A DNA stretch of 64,000 bases from Rhizophagus irregularis. Taxonomy: Eukaryota > Glomeromycota > Glomeromycetes > Glomerales > Glomeraceae. The notes under the pieces were generated by a model. The model searched no databases. It was not told where the DNA came from and saw only the letters and a program-made list of their open reading frames with translations. Shown here one piece after another: positions 11,542 to 21,095 of the stretch (within the stretch, counting starts at the first letter, position 1; every line of letters starts with the position of its first letter). The translations under genes were made by a program, and so were the position numbers. The stretch is from the NCBI RefSeq assembly GCF_026210795.1, contig NC_089452.1, positions 1,612,001-1,676,000 on the forward strand, given 5' to 3'.

Positions 11542-12234
11542 AACTACCCCACCAAAAAATTTTTGGTAACGTGACTTTGTACTACTAATCTAAAAATAGT
11601 AGATATCGATGAAAAAGTAATATTTTTCACAGTTCTTACTTCTCGCCCCAACTGTTTTGTATTTGCGTGTTTTTTCCCTTGAAATATATATTATTCTTTT
11701 TTATTATAGTTTACTTTATTCTATTTTCTTAATTTTATTGTATTTTATTTCGTTGTAAAAGTAAAAACGCGTTTTTTATATTAAATACAAAATTTATTTA
11801 CAACCTTGGGCTTTTAAAGGTAAACTATCAAGTTTTGAATAATAATAAGACTTTCCATTTAATACATTATAAAAATTATCTTTTTATTACTATTATTAAA
11901 TTTATATACAGTAAATAACACGAAGATTTATTGTTAAATTTCTAAAATAATAAATAATTTATTCACTTATTTTAATTAAAAAAGACCAACAGTAAATTTT
12001 ATAAAGTGAAAAGGACTATAACTGATAAGAAATGTTTAAATTAAACATTTCTAAATTTTTTTTTTTTTTATAAAATCTACATTTTTAAGATAAATGTTCC
12101 CTCACTTTATTTTTTTTTCTTGAAAAAAAGCCGCGAAAATTTTTCTAAGATAATGTTGTACAAAATAAATCTAATCAATAAAACTCATCAAGTCACGTTA
12201 CCGAAAATTTTTTGGTGGTGTTCTTGGGGTAGTT
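11542..12234. mobile_element. MULE-like non-autonomous element
   Basis: The left end AACTACCCCACCAAAAAATT and the right end (reverse complement AACTACCCCAAGAACACCAC) share an inverted repeat. It continues into CCAAAAAATTTT, GGTAACGTGACTT on both arms. The terminal AACTACCC equals that of the MULE at 34934. The flanks AATTTTTTC and AATATTTCC could be a decayed 9-bp target duplication. There is no open frame, and it lies inside the element at 11302-13230. Confidence 0.6.
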
Positions 12235-12589
12235 AATATTTCCGAATACCCTGTGACGAAATATGTGGAGTGGATTCACGGTCGTCACACGTGGATTAAT
12301 ATCGGGTGATTTGTAAAAATATTTTAATTAAATTATATATTAATTTAATTATATTTATTATTTAATTCACGAACAAATACCTCAACTTATACTCGTATCT
12401 CACGATTACTATTTAATTTTAATTTTTTTTAATAATTACCTAGATTATATTTTATATTTATTCTTGAGCCGCAAAAAAAGAATTTATTATATAATAAAAA
12501 GGCAACAAATGTTCGTTCTATATTTTATATATTTAATTTATATTAGTATTTTTTTTAACTAGCACTGTTATACTGTGCTATTAGTAATT

Positions 12590-12840
12590 TCTTGAACTCC
12601 GCAGTAATATCTGCGTAAGAATCCCACGTATTCCGCTAAAGAATTCTACGGATTTCCAATGAAATTTTGCGATACACAAAAATCTCGGAAATCCACATAT
12701 TCCTATTCGAAGTGTGTGGTTTTTTATGCGGATACTTGTCCACACAATTCGATGTGTAGAATTCCACGTGTTTCCAAACTAACCTACGTGGTTTTTGGTG
12801 GATCGATCTACCTAAAAATTTCCTGATGATTTCGCTCATT
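12590..12840. repeat. repeat segment rich in ATTCCACG/GGAATCC motifs
   Basis: Several partly palindromic motifs occur here (AATCCCACGTATTCCG, AATTCTACGGATTTCC, AATTCCACGTGTTTCC). Their weaker counterpart lies at about 11468-11540 (AATTCTACATGGAACC). Together they look like the arms of one more degraded inverted-repeat insertion around the MULE-like element. The open frame on the minus strand here is a by-product of the repeats. Confidence 0.4.
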
Positions 12841-13438
12841 CCATTTGATTATTTTATTGTTTTTATACTACATACATAAAGAAATATTTTCTAGATAAAT
12901 TTTTGAATTAGCTGATTTTATTAAATTTGTCTTGTTGTTTATAATACATTAATCTTTTTTTTACTGACTGCTGAATAAATGTTTTATTATTGCTTAACAA
13001 TTGATATTAGTTACTTGAATGTTAAAGTAATAATATCCTGGAAAAAAAAACCCTAAAAATAATTTAATTTTTATTTTCATTCCGCAATGAATAATTTTTA
13101 TAAAAATGTTAATCTCAGCGAAATGTCCTTTCAGAAAACATCCCTTCGGTTAAAAATCACTTCGGGTTTCGGTGAATTGGCTTCGGAGAAATGGATTTTG
13201 ATGAGAAGGACTTTAGTGAAATGTACCGTAACCTTATTTTATATATTAATACACGGTATGAACTATGAACTTAGTTTATTACAAATATTTATTTAAAAAA
13301 TTCCGAAATTATTGATACATTTATGTTATTTATATAAGAATTTAAAAAATTATCCTTTAATTTAAGCATAAAAAGTATGAATAAAATAATTACTAAATAC
13401 ATCTCTAATTTACTATATATATTAATAAAACTTCTCTT

Positions 13439-14887
13439 TTACCATTCAAAATCTTCAGAATAACTCCAATTACTCCGCAAATAATCAAATCTTTTAATAA
13501 CTTCTGAATCGATTAAATCAGTACATCCATATGGAGAAATTTGTAATAACATGGGATGTCTTCCTTTCCAATTATTAATAAATAATTTAAAAGACTCTGG
13601 AGTAATCAGCTCACGAGAAATAATATCAAACTTAAACTTAAATAAACTGGTTGGTGATGATCTAGTTAACATTTCGAATAGTTTATCCAGACCAATTAAA
13701 TTTAAAATATGAAAATAGAGTCCATTTAAACATTGACATTTAATTAATAGTTTTTCTAATTCTAAAATATTTTCAATTATAAACACTAATTTAAGAAACA
13801 TAAGATTTGGACAATTTTGATAAATAGCTTTAATAATATTTTCATTATCAGTTTTACTACGAAAAATATTATCAATACTTATTTTAGTAAGATTTCCATT
13901 TGTATTAACAATTAAATTTCTTAAAGTACTGGTCTGAGAAATATCAGTTTTTAAAATTTGCAATGAAGGTAGGGATATAGTATTATCTTCTAAGCTATTA
14001 AATTTTAACTTTATATTGCGATTAATAGTATATAATTCCAATCTTTTTAAATTTACCAAAGATGAAAGAATTCCCGTTGCAGGTGGTGTGTCTATATTAA
14101 AGTATTGTATAGTATGAGCATGTCTCATTAATGAATTTTCAAGAATTATATGAAATGATTCTTCAATATAATATAGACTACTTCTGATTGGATAAGTACA
14201 TAGTACAATTCCAGTACCGGAGGTTTTTAAACGAACATTAATTAATTTTTTTGAGGCATCAATTAATTTAATAATCTCATAATTGTTGTTCCTAGATTCG
14301 ATAGAAAGTTCCAATTCTTTAATTGATTGGCATATTTCTGCTAACCCAATTAAAACGTTGCCACTTACTCTATTAGTATTACAACTAAGGAACACAATTT
14401 CTGAAAAACAGTGTTTAGCTCCAGGAATAAGGTGAATTTGATAATCAAAACGTTGTGGTATATAAAGATGTGTAAATCTTGTATTTTCATTAATGAAAAG
14501 ATTTAATATTTCACTTTTAATAACTGAAATATTTGATTTTGAGTAATTAAGTTCAATAAAATAAATTATCCAACTAATCGAACTTAAATTTAAATGTCTA
14601 CAAAAACTGATATAATTAAATAAAAGTTTTTGAAATAAAACTTTAAATAAATCATTATCTTGAATAAATAAATTATTTTTTGATTCGTCCGATAAGTGTG
14701 AAATAATTACGTTAATTAATAAGATTTCACTTCTATTCGTTAAGAATTTCCAAGGATTTCTCCATAAAATTGGAACGATTAATTCACACCATGTTTTATT
14801 GACCGAAAGAGATGAATAAAGTGTCTTTGTATCATCTTGTAGTTCTTCAAATATCAGATAAAGAATATCTTTATTTAGCTTGGACAT
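13439..14887 (-). CDS. F-box protein (tandem group)
   Basis: Single-exon F-box protein, 482 residues. The F-box lies at about residues 3-48 (LNKDILYLIFEELQ, VNKTWCELIVPILWRNPW). Leucine-rich segments follow, such as TPPATGILSSLVNLKRLEL, NCPNLMFLKLVFI and the LTRSSPTSLFKFKF block. The end is NNWKGRHPMLLQ...DFEW. It most likely is an SCF ubiquitin-ligase receptor (family inference), and its substrate is unknown. Its N-terminal half is nearly identical to that of the gene at 19113, while its C-terminal half is less so. The promoter block is at 14941-14970. Confidence 0.93.
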   Translation of the reverse strand: MSKLNKDILYLIFEELQDDTKTLYSSLSVNKTWCELIVPILWRNPWKFLTNRSEILLINVIISHLSDESKNNLFIQDNDLFKVLFQKLLFNYISFCRHLNLSSISWIIYFIELNYSKSNISVIKSEILNLFINENTRFTHLYIPQRFDYQIHLIPGAKHCFSEIVFLSCNTNRVSGNVLIGLAEICQSIKELELSIESRNNNYEIIKLIDASKKLINVRLKTSGTGIVLCTYPIRSSLYYIEESFHIILENSLMRHAHTIQYFNIDTPPATGILSSLVNLKRLELYTINRNIKLKFNSLEDNTISLPSLQILKTDISQTSTLRNLIVNTNGNLTKISIDNIFRSKTDNENIIKAIYQNCPNLMFLKLVFIIENILELEKLLIKCQCLNGLYFHILNLIGLDKLFEMLTRSSPTSLFKFKFDIISRELITPESFKLFINNWKGRHPMLLQISPYGCTDLIDSEVIKRFDYLRSNWSYSEDFEW

Positions 14888-14940
14888 CTTTGTGAGAATT
14901 TTTTTTTTTGTTATTGAAATGATCGTTTATATTAAATAAA

Positions 14941-14970
14941 TGTGTCCGTGTAACATTGTACGATTACGTA
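14941..14970 (-). promoter_or_regulatory. conserved F-box promoter block
   Basis: TAACATTGTACGATTACGTA is shared with the upstream regions of the F-box genes at 16459, 19113, 21096 and 23806. It lies about 55-80 bp before this start codon. Farther upstream, a CACATGATATTT motif and GTGTCACGGCTGTCAC are also shared with the next copy. Confidence 0.55.
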
Positions 14971-15076
14971 CGTATTTGCACTAAAATCACATGATATTTC
15001 AATCACAGTGTCACGGCTGTCACCTTCCTCTCTTATGTCACATGATAATGGTTTATTAATTTTTTTTTTGAGAAAA

Positions 15077-16117
15077 CTTAACCTAGACCTGGGGTTTAGG
15101 CTTCTTATCCTAGACCTGGGGTCCAGACTAGACCTTGTGGCACAGCTGATCATTATCAGCCTCATTTGTTTATTTTATACCACCATTTTTTTTTTCACAC
15201 GAAATAAACGCTACGCTCACTCTCTTTCTTACACTGCTCTTTCATTTGGTTTTTTTCTTTTATATTATTTTTTTTACACAAATTATTTTTCTTTTTCTTA
15301 TATTAATATTTGTTTATTACCATTATTTTCATAATAATGTATATTAGAACAATAAAAAAATCTTTTTTATCAAAAATTTTAAATCTAATAAATCAAAATG
15401 TTCTTTATCTAATAATTACACTTTAACACTTGCAATAGGTAAGTTTATTCTGGTTTCTTTGAGTTTTGGATTAAATTATTATGTATTGTTTGAAACTTCT
15501 TTCAACTAAAGTTTGTGACTTTACTAACATGTACGTGCTTTTTGTAGATTTTCATGGTATAATTTTAGCATTCTGATTAAATTAATTTGGCTTTGGTTGA
15601 TATGTTGAAAAATAAAATTGTTTGAATACTCATATTTACAAAATTTCAATGGAAATTTGTGAAGTATTTTCATTTTAATAATGGTATTTTTTTTAATACA
15701 AGGTTATTTTGTAAGGAGAGAATAAATAATAATATAATAGATAATTCTTTGCCCAGTTGTCAAATATTTGATAAACATTTCTAATATTTGGTTTAGTTTA
15801 ATTTTTTGTCATAAAATGTTCCAAGAAAAATGCTTATATTTCGTGTCTCGTTGTGAAATAAAAAAATTAATTTAAAAAATCTTGAAAAATTTCTATAAAT
15901 GTTACACGCATAGTAGCGTATAATGTATTATAAAAAAAATTTATGAAAGTTTTCTAAGATAAAAATGTTACGAGCGTATTAATGTATATATTATAAAAAA
16001 AATTTATGAAATTTTTTTTAAGATGAATGTTATGGTTGTTACATCGTGAAAAATTTAGATAACAGATAAATGTTATGGGTCTAGAATAAGAAACCTGAAC
16101 CAGGGGTCTAGGATAAG
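15077..16117. mobile_element. inverted-repeat element of about 1.04 kb
   Basis: The left end CTTAACCTAGACCTGGGG plus TTTAGGCTTCTTATCCTAGA is matched in reverse complement by the right end (CTTATCCTAGACCCCTGG plus TTCAGGTTTCTTATTCTAGA). The arms are about 40 bp with roughly seven mismatches. The same spacer in the neighbouring units (11180 and 18070) lacks it, so it inserted after the tandem duplication. The left arm has a second internal copy of CCTAGACCTGGGG. I find no transposase, and the open frames across its ends are not genes. Confidence 0.65.
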
Positions 16118-16458
16118 GACGCTTATTTTTTTTAAAAAAAAAATTGATAAATGTATTTCTTTATTAAATAAAATTGTAAATTTATAAATGTAAAATGCAC
16201 GAACTATTGTACAATCGGACGAATTTAACTATTTTAGTAGTATATAACAATATACGGTATGAACCATGAACTTATGTCATACTTTCGGAATTTTTTAAAT
16301 AGAAATATTTGTAATAAACTATTTATTATAAAAACAATTATTTATATAAGAATTTAAAAATTGCCCTTTATTTTAAACAAAAAAAGCGTGAACAAAATGA
16401 CTATTGCATAATCTAAATATATCTCTTATTTACTATGCCTATTAATAAAATTTCTCTT

Positions 16459-17910
16459 TTACCATTCAAAATCTTCAGAATTAATCCGCAAATGATCAAA
16501 ACTTTTAATAATTTCTGGATCAAATAAATCAGTATATTCATATGGAGTAATTTGTAATAACATGGGATGTCTTCCTTTCCAATTATTAATAAATAATTTA
16601 AAAATTTCTGGAGTAATTTGTTCACGAGAAATAATATTAAACTTAAACTTAAATAAACTAGTTGGTGATGATCTAGTTAACATTTCGAATAATTTATCCA
16701 AATCTAATAAATTTAAGATTTTAAAATAGAATCCATTTAAATACTGACATTTAATTAAAAGTTTTTCTAATTCTAAAATATTTTCGATTCTAAACACTAA
16801 TTTAAGAAACATAAGATTTGGACAACTTTGATAAATAGCTTTAATAATATTTTCATTATCAGTCTCACTATGGAAAATATAATCAATACTTATTTTAGTA
16901 AGATTTCCATTTGTATTAACAATTAAATTTCTTAAAGTATTGATCTGAAAAATATCAGTTTTTAAGATTTGTAACGAAGGTAGGGATATATTATTTTCTA
17001 GGCCATTAAATTTTAACTTTATATTGTGATTAATTTTATTTAATTCTAATCTTTTTAAATTTACCAAAGTTGAAAGAATTTTTGTAGCAGGTGGTGTATT
17101 TATCTTAAAGTATTGTATAGTATGTGCATGTTTCATTAATGAATTTTCAAGAATTATATGAAATGATTCTTCAATATAATATAGATTATTTAAGATTGGA
17201 TAAGTACATAATGAAAATATAGCATTAATGGTTAATAGACGAACATCAATTAATTTTTTAGAAGCATCAATTAATTTAATAATCCCATAACTGTTTTTGC
17301 TACTATTTCTCAGGTCAACAAAAAGTTCCAATTCTTTAATTGATTGGCATATTCCTGCTAATCCCATTAATACGCTGTCATTTACTCTAGTATTACAACT
17401 AAGGAACATAATTTCTGAAAAACAGTGTTTAGCTCCAGGAATAAGATGAATTTGATAATCAAAATGTTGAGGTATATAAAGATGTGTTAACTTTGTACTT
17501 TCATTGATAAAAAGATTGTATATCTCATTTTTAATAATTGATACAATCGATTCAGAGTAAGAGTAATAAAATTTAAAAGTACTATTAATTATCTTATCAA
17601 TCGAACTTAAATTTAAATGTTTACAAAAACTGAAATAATTAAATAAGGGTTTTTGAGAAAAAGTTGTAAAAAAATTAATACCATGAATTATTAAATTATT
17701 TTTAGATTCTTCCGATAAGTGTGAATTAATTACGTCAACTAGTAAGTAGTCATTTTTATCCGTCAAATACTTCCAAGGATTTTTCCATAAAATTGGAACG
17801 ATTATTTCACACCATGTTTTGTTGACCAATAGAGATGAATAAAGGGTCCTTATATCATCTTGTAATTCTTCAAATATTAGATAAAGAATATCTCTATTTA
17901 GCTTGGACAT
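16459..17910 (-). CDS. F-box protein (tandem group)
   Basis: Single-exon F-box protein, 483 residues. The F-box spans about residues 3-48 (LNRDILYLIFEELQ, VNKTWCEIIVPILWKNPW). The body has the family's leucine-rich segments (STLVNLKRLELNKIN, SCPNLMFLKLVFR, CQYLNGFYFKILN). It closes with NNWKGRHPMLLQ and SEDFEW. The C-terminal half is very close to the gene at 19113, whereas the N-terminal half is more distant, supporting recombination among these copies. Presumed role is SCF substrate recognition (family inference). The spacer downstream lacks the repetitive-end element found beside its neighbours. Confidence 0.93.
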   Translation of the reverse strand: MSKLNRDILYLIFEELQDDIRTLYSSLLVNKTWCEIIVPILWKNPWKYLTDKNDYLLVDVINSHLSEESKNNLIIHGINFFTTFSQKPLFNYFSFCKHLNLSSIDKIINSTFKFYYSYSESIVSIIKNEIYNLFINESTKLTHLYIPQHFDYQIHLIPGAKHCFSEIMFLSCNTRVNDSVLMGLAGICQSIKELELFVDLRNSSKNSYGIIKLIDASKKLIDVRLLTINAIFSLCTYPILNNLYYIEESFHIILENSLMKHAHTIQYFKINTPPATKILSTLVNLKRLELNKINHNIKLKFNGLENNISLPSLQILKTDIFQINTLRNLIVNTNGNLTKISIDYIFHSETDNENIIKAIYQSCPNLMFLKLVFRIENILELEKLLIKCQYLNGFYFKILNLLDLDKLFEMLTRSSPTSLFKFKFNIISREQITPEIFKLFINNWKGRHPMLLQITPYEYTDLFDPEIIKSFDHLRINSEDFEW

Positions 17911-17958
17911 CTTTGCGAAAAAAATTTTTTTTTTGTTTATTGAAATAATATATAAATA

Positions 17959-17985
17959 TGTCCGTGTAACATTGTACGATTACGT
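17959..17985 (-). promoter_or_regulatory. conserved F-box promoter block
   Basis: GTGTAACATTGTACGATTAC followed by GT, about 50-75 bp before the start of the F-box gene at 16459. It is the same block as at 14941 and 20613. A TATAAATA run lies next to it at about 17951-17958. Confidence 0.55.
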
Positions 17986-18140
17986 CCATTTGCACGAATA
18001 TCACAAGATATTTCATCATCGTGTCACGGCTGTCACGCTCCTCCAATCTGTCACATGGTATTACTAGTTTATTAATTTAGTAAGTAAAAATTTTAAAAAT
18101 TACACGAAATACTTTGACCTAACTATATGCATACTAATTT

Positions 18141-18877
18141 ATGGTACCCAGAATTTCCGCCGAAGTCCATTTCACCAAAACCCATTTCGCCGAAAGGAAG
18201 CTTCGTCAAAATACCATTTTACCGAAACCTCATTTCACCGAATTCCATTTTGCCGAAGCCATTTATCAAATGGATATTTCGCCGAATGGACATTTTGCCG
18301 AACGGATATTTCACCAAAAAATTATTTATTCCATTTGGCTATTTTATTGGTTTTATACTAAATACATAAATTTAATAAAAATCAGCTAATTCAAAAATTT
18401 TTCTAGAAAATATTTCTTTATCTAGTTATTTATAATACATTGTCGCCGTTTTCAAAATAGTGTACGCAGTTTATTTATGATTGTATATTCGAATGCCAAT
18501 ATTCGCCCGGTTTTCATCCGTTTTTTGTCCATATTTCGTCCGGTTTTCGTCCGGTTTTCGGTTTACTTTTTTTTTTATTCAAATTTAACTGCGTACATCA
18601 TTTTGAAAATGGCGATAATCTTTTTTTTTTACTGACTGAATAAATGTTTCCAGTTATTTATTTATTGCTTAACGCTTAACAATTGATGTCATTTAGTACT
18701 TAAAATCTCTAAAAATAATTTAATTTTTATTTTTAATTACACAATGAATATTTTTATAAAAATGTTAATCGCTACCATTTTGGCGAAACGTCCTTTTGGT
18801 GAGACATCCCTTCGACGAGATGGCTTCGGAGAAATGGATTTCGATGAGATGGATTTCAGTGAAATCATGTACCGTAG
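18141..18877. mobile_element. element with internally repetitive inverted ends
   Basis: The left arm (18141-18320) consists of about a dozen degenerate units of CCATTTCGCCGAA or CCATTTCACCGAA. The right arm (about 18775-18877) carries the reverse complement, including TTCGGAGAAATGG and CAGTGAAATCATGTACCG. The outer ends (GGTACC... and ...GTACCGTAG) also pair. The middle holds spacer-like sequence plus a later MITE (18442-18616). No transposase is present. Two overlapping plus-strand open frames at 18127-18389 are produced by the repeats and are not genes. Confidence 0.7.
18442..18616. mobile_element. MITE with CCGGTTTTCGT repeats; empty site known
   Basis: The inverted ends are about 27 bp: left GTCGCCGTTTTCAAAATAGT, right (reverse complement) ATCGCCATTTTCAAAATGAT. 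Both continue into GTACGCAGTT. The inside has four degenerate copies of CCGGTTTTCGT or CCGTTTTTTGT. The paralogous spacer at about 12940-12960 reads straight through (ATAATACATTAATC), which gives the empty site. Any target duplication must be very short. Confidence 0.75.
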
Positions 18878-19112
18878 CCCTATTTTATATGTCAATACAC
18901 GGTATGAACTATAAACTTAGTTTATTACAAATATTTTTTTTAAAAAAAAAGATTTATTATATTTATTTAAAAAATTCCAAAAAACGATTATTTATATAAG
19001 AATTTTAAAAAAATATCCTTTAATTAAGCAAAAATAGTATGAATAAAATAATTATTACTGTATTATCTAAATATATCTCTTATTTACTATATCTATTAAT
19101 AAAACTTCTCTT

Positions 19113-20561
19113 TTACCATTCAAAATCTTCAGAATTAATCTGCAAATAATCAAATCTTTTAACAATTTCTGAATCAAATAAATAATCAGTACTTTCACAT
19201 GGATAAATTTGTAATAACATGGGATGTCTTCCTTTCCAATTATTAATTAATAATTTAAAAGATACTAGAGTAATTTGTTCATGAGAAGTAATATTAAACT
19301 TAAACTTAAATAAACTAGTTGGAGACGATCTAGTTAACACTTCGAATAGTTTATCCAAATCTAATAAATTTAAGATATGAAAATAGAATCCATTTAAATA
19401 CTGACATTTAATTAATAGTTTTTCTAATTCTAAAATATTTTCAATTTTGAACACTAATTTAAGAAACATAAGATTTGGACAACTTTGATTAATAGCTTTA
19501 ATAATATTTTCATTATCAGTCTTATTATGGAAAATATAATCAATACTTATTTTAGTAAGACTTCCATTTGTATTAACAATTAAATTTCTTAAAATATTGA
19601 TCTGAAAAATATCAGTTTTTAAGATTTGTAACGAAGGTAGGGATATATTATTTTCTAGGCCATTAAACTTTAACTTTATATTATGATTAATTTTACTTAA
19701 TTCTAATCTTTTTAAATTTACCAAAGTTGAAAGAATTTTTGTAGCAGGCGGTGCTTCTATCTTAAAGTATTGTATAGTATGTGCATGTCTCATTAATGAA
19801 TTTTCAAGAATTATATGAAATGATTCTTCAATATCATATAGATTATTTAAGATTGGATAATAAATACTAGTACATAGTATAACTACAGTATCGATGATTT
19901 TTAAACGAACATTAATTAATTTTTTGGAGGCATCAATTAATTTAATAATCTCATAACTGTTGTTGCTAGGTTCAATAGTAAGTTCCAATTCTTTAATTGA
20001 TTGGCATATTTCTGCTAACCCAATTAAAACATTGCCATTTACTCTATTAGTATTACAACTAAGGAACACAATTTCTGAAAAACAGCGTTTAGCTCCAGGA
20101 ATAAGGTAAATTTGATAATCAAAATTTTGAGGTATATAAAGATGTGTAAATCTTGTATTTTCATTAATGAAAAGATTTAATATTTCATTTTTAATAACTG
20201 AAATATTTGATTTCGAGTAATTACGTTCAATAAAATAAATTATCAAATCAATCGAATTTAAATTTAAATGTCTACAAAAACTGATATAATTAAATAAAGG
20301 TTTTTGTAATAAAATTTTAAATAAATCATTATCTTGAATCATTAAATTATTTTTTGATTCGTCCGATAAGTGTGAAATAATTACGTTAAATAATAAAATT
20401 TCACTTCTATTCGTTAAGAATTTCCAAGGATTTCTCCATAAAATTGGAACGATTAATTCACACCATGTTTTATTGACCGAAAGAGAAGAATAAAGTGTCT
20501 TTATATCATCTTGCAATTCTTCAAATATCAGATAAAGAATATCTTTATTTAACTCGGACAT
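19113..20561 (-). CDS. F-box protein, mosaic of its neighbours
   Basis: Single-exon F-box protein, 482 residues. The F-box is at about residues 3-48 (LNKDILYLIFEELQ, WCELIVPILWRNPW). It has the usual leucine-rich body and the NNWKGRHPMLLQ...SEDFEW end. From the start to about residue 220 it follows the gene at 13439 (for example FLTNRSEILL, ESKNNL, NYSKSNISVIK). Beyond about residue 260 it follows the gene at 16459 (STLVNLKRLEL, KINHNIKLKFNGLENN, TDIFQIN). This is best explained by gene conversion or unequal crossing-over between the two. Presumed role is SCF substrate receptor (family inference). Confidence 0.93.
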   Translation of the reverse strand: MSELNKDILYLIFEELQDDIKTLYSSLSVNKTWCELIVPILWRNPWKFLTNRSEILLFNVIISHLSDESKNNLMIQDNDLFKILLQKPLFNYISFCRHLNLNSIDLIIYFIERNYSKSNISVIKNEILNLFINENTRFTHLYIPQNFDYQIYLIPGAKRCFSEIVFLSCNTNRVNGNVLIGLAEICQSIKELELTIEPSNNSYEIIKLIDASKKLINVRLKIIDTVVILCTSIYYPILNNLYDIEESFHIILENSLMRHAHTIQYFKIEAPPATKILSTLVNLKRLELSKINHNIKLKFNGLENNISLPSLQILKTDIFQINILRNLIVNTNGSLTKISIDYIFHNKTDNENIIKAINQSCPNLMFLKLVFKIENILELEKLLIKCQYLNGFYFHILNLLDLDKLFEVLTRSSPTSLFKFKFNITSHEQITLVSFKLLINNWKGRHPMLLQIYPCESTDYLFDSEIVKRFDYLQINSEDFEW

Positions 20562-20612
20562 TTTTGTGAGAAAAAAAAAAATTTTTTTTTTTCAGAAATG
20601 CTTATATAAATA

Positions 20613-20640
20613 TGTTTGTGATACATTGTACGATTACGTA
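20613..20640 (-). promoter_or_regulatory. conserved F-box promoter block
   Basis: TGTTTGTGATACATTGTACG followed by ATTACGTA, 52-79 bp before the start codon of the gene at 19113. It matches the blocks of the other tandem F-box genes. TATATAAATA at about 20604-20613 may be the TATA element. Confidence 0.55.
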
Positions 20641-21095
20641 CCACATTATGTCATTATGTATGTCACGAAAAATTCACATGATATTTTCGTCAGCAAATAA
20701 AGTATTCGCTGATAATGTATGGAATCTTTCATATTTCTGTATATTTTCTGTTGTCCGGAAAATTGTCATTATTTAGATAATATCCGGAATCTTACTTTGG
20801 TTTATTTATTTTCCATACGTTATCTAGACATAGTACCGGACATTCTCGCAGTTTTTGGACATCACTTGTTTATAGGGTTCTGTTTATAAATTCCGATAGG
20901 ATTGTAATAAAAACTTGGAATATACTGTAAATATGAAACAATATTTTAGTAAGGAAATAGAGTTCTATATTTTAAACAATTGTATCTTTATTTGTAAAAA
21001 AACAAAACAACAAAAATGATTCTGAAAATATAATGTATTACATAAAATCTATTATAACATTTAATAAATAAATTTAATTAGTTTAAATTTTACTT
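20641..21095. other. intergenic, nothing recognised
   Basis: A+T-rich spacer between the F-box genes at 19113 and 21096. TTTCACATGATATTTTCGTC-like sequence near the promoter is shared with neighbouring copies. No gene or element is clear. Confidence 0.35.

Larger units (their letters stand above)
11302..13230. mobile_element. element with internally repetitive inverted ends, interrupted
   Basis: The left arm (about 11302-11480) is a run of degenerate CCATTTCACCGAAA-like units. The right arm (about 13117-13230) reads as the reverse complement (TTTCGGTGAA, GGAGAAATGG, AGTGAAATGTACCGTA). The same element sits at the same relative place in the spacer at 18141-18877, so insertion predates the tandem duplication. 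Here the middle is enlarged by another inverted-repeat element (11542-12234) and further repeat material (about 12590-12840). No transposase is present. The architecture resembles Foldback-type elements, but the family is not established. Confidence 0.65.

Noticed and set aside
15008-15334. 108-codon plus-strand open frame overlapping a minus-strand one
   Set aside because: It spans the end of an inverted-repeat element; its Leu/Phe-rich part comes from T-runs.
18127-18389. Two overlapping plus-strand open frames of about 80 codons
   Set aside because: They are translated from the CCATTTCGCCGAA repeat arm; periodic Pro/Ser/Lys composition comes from the repeat.
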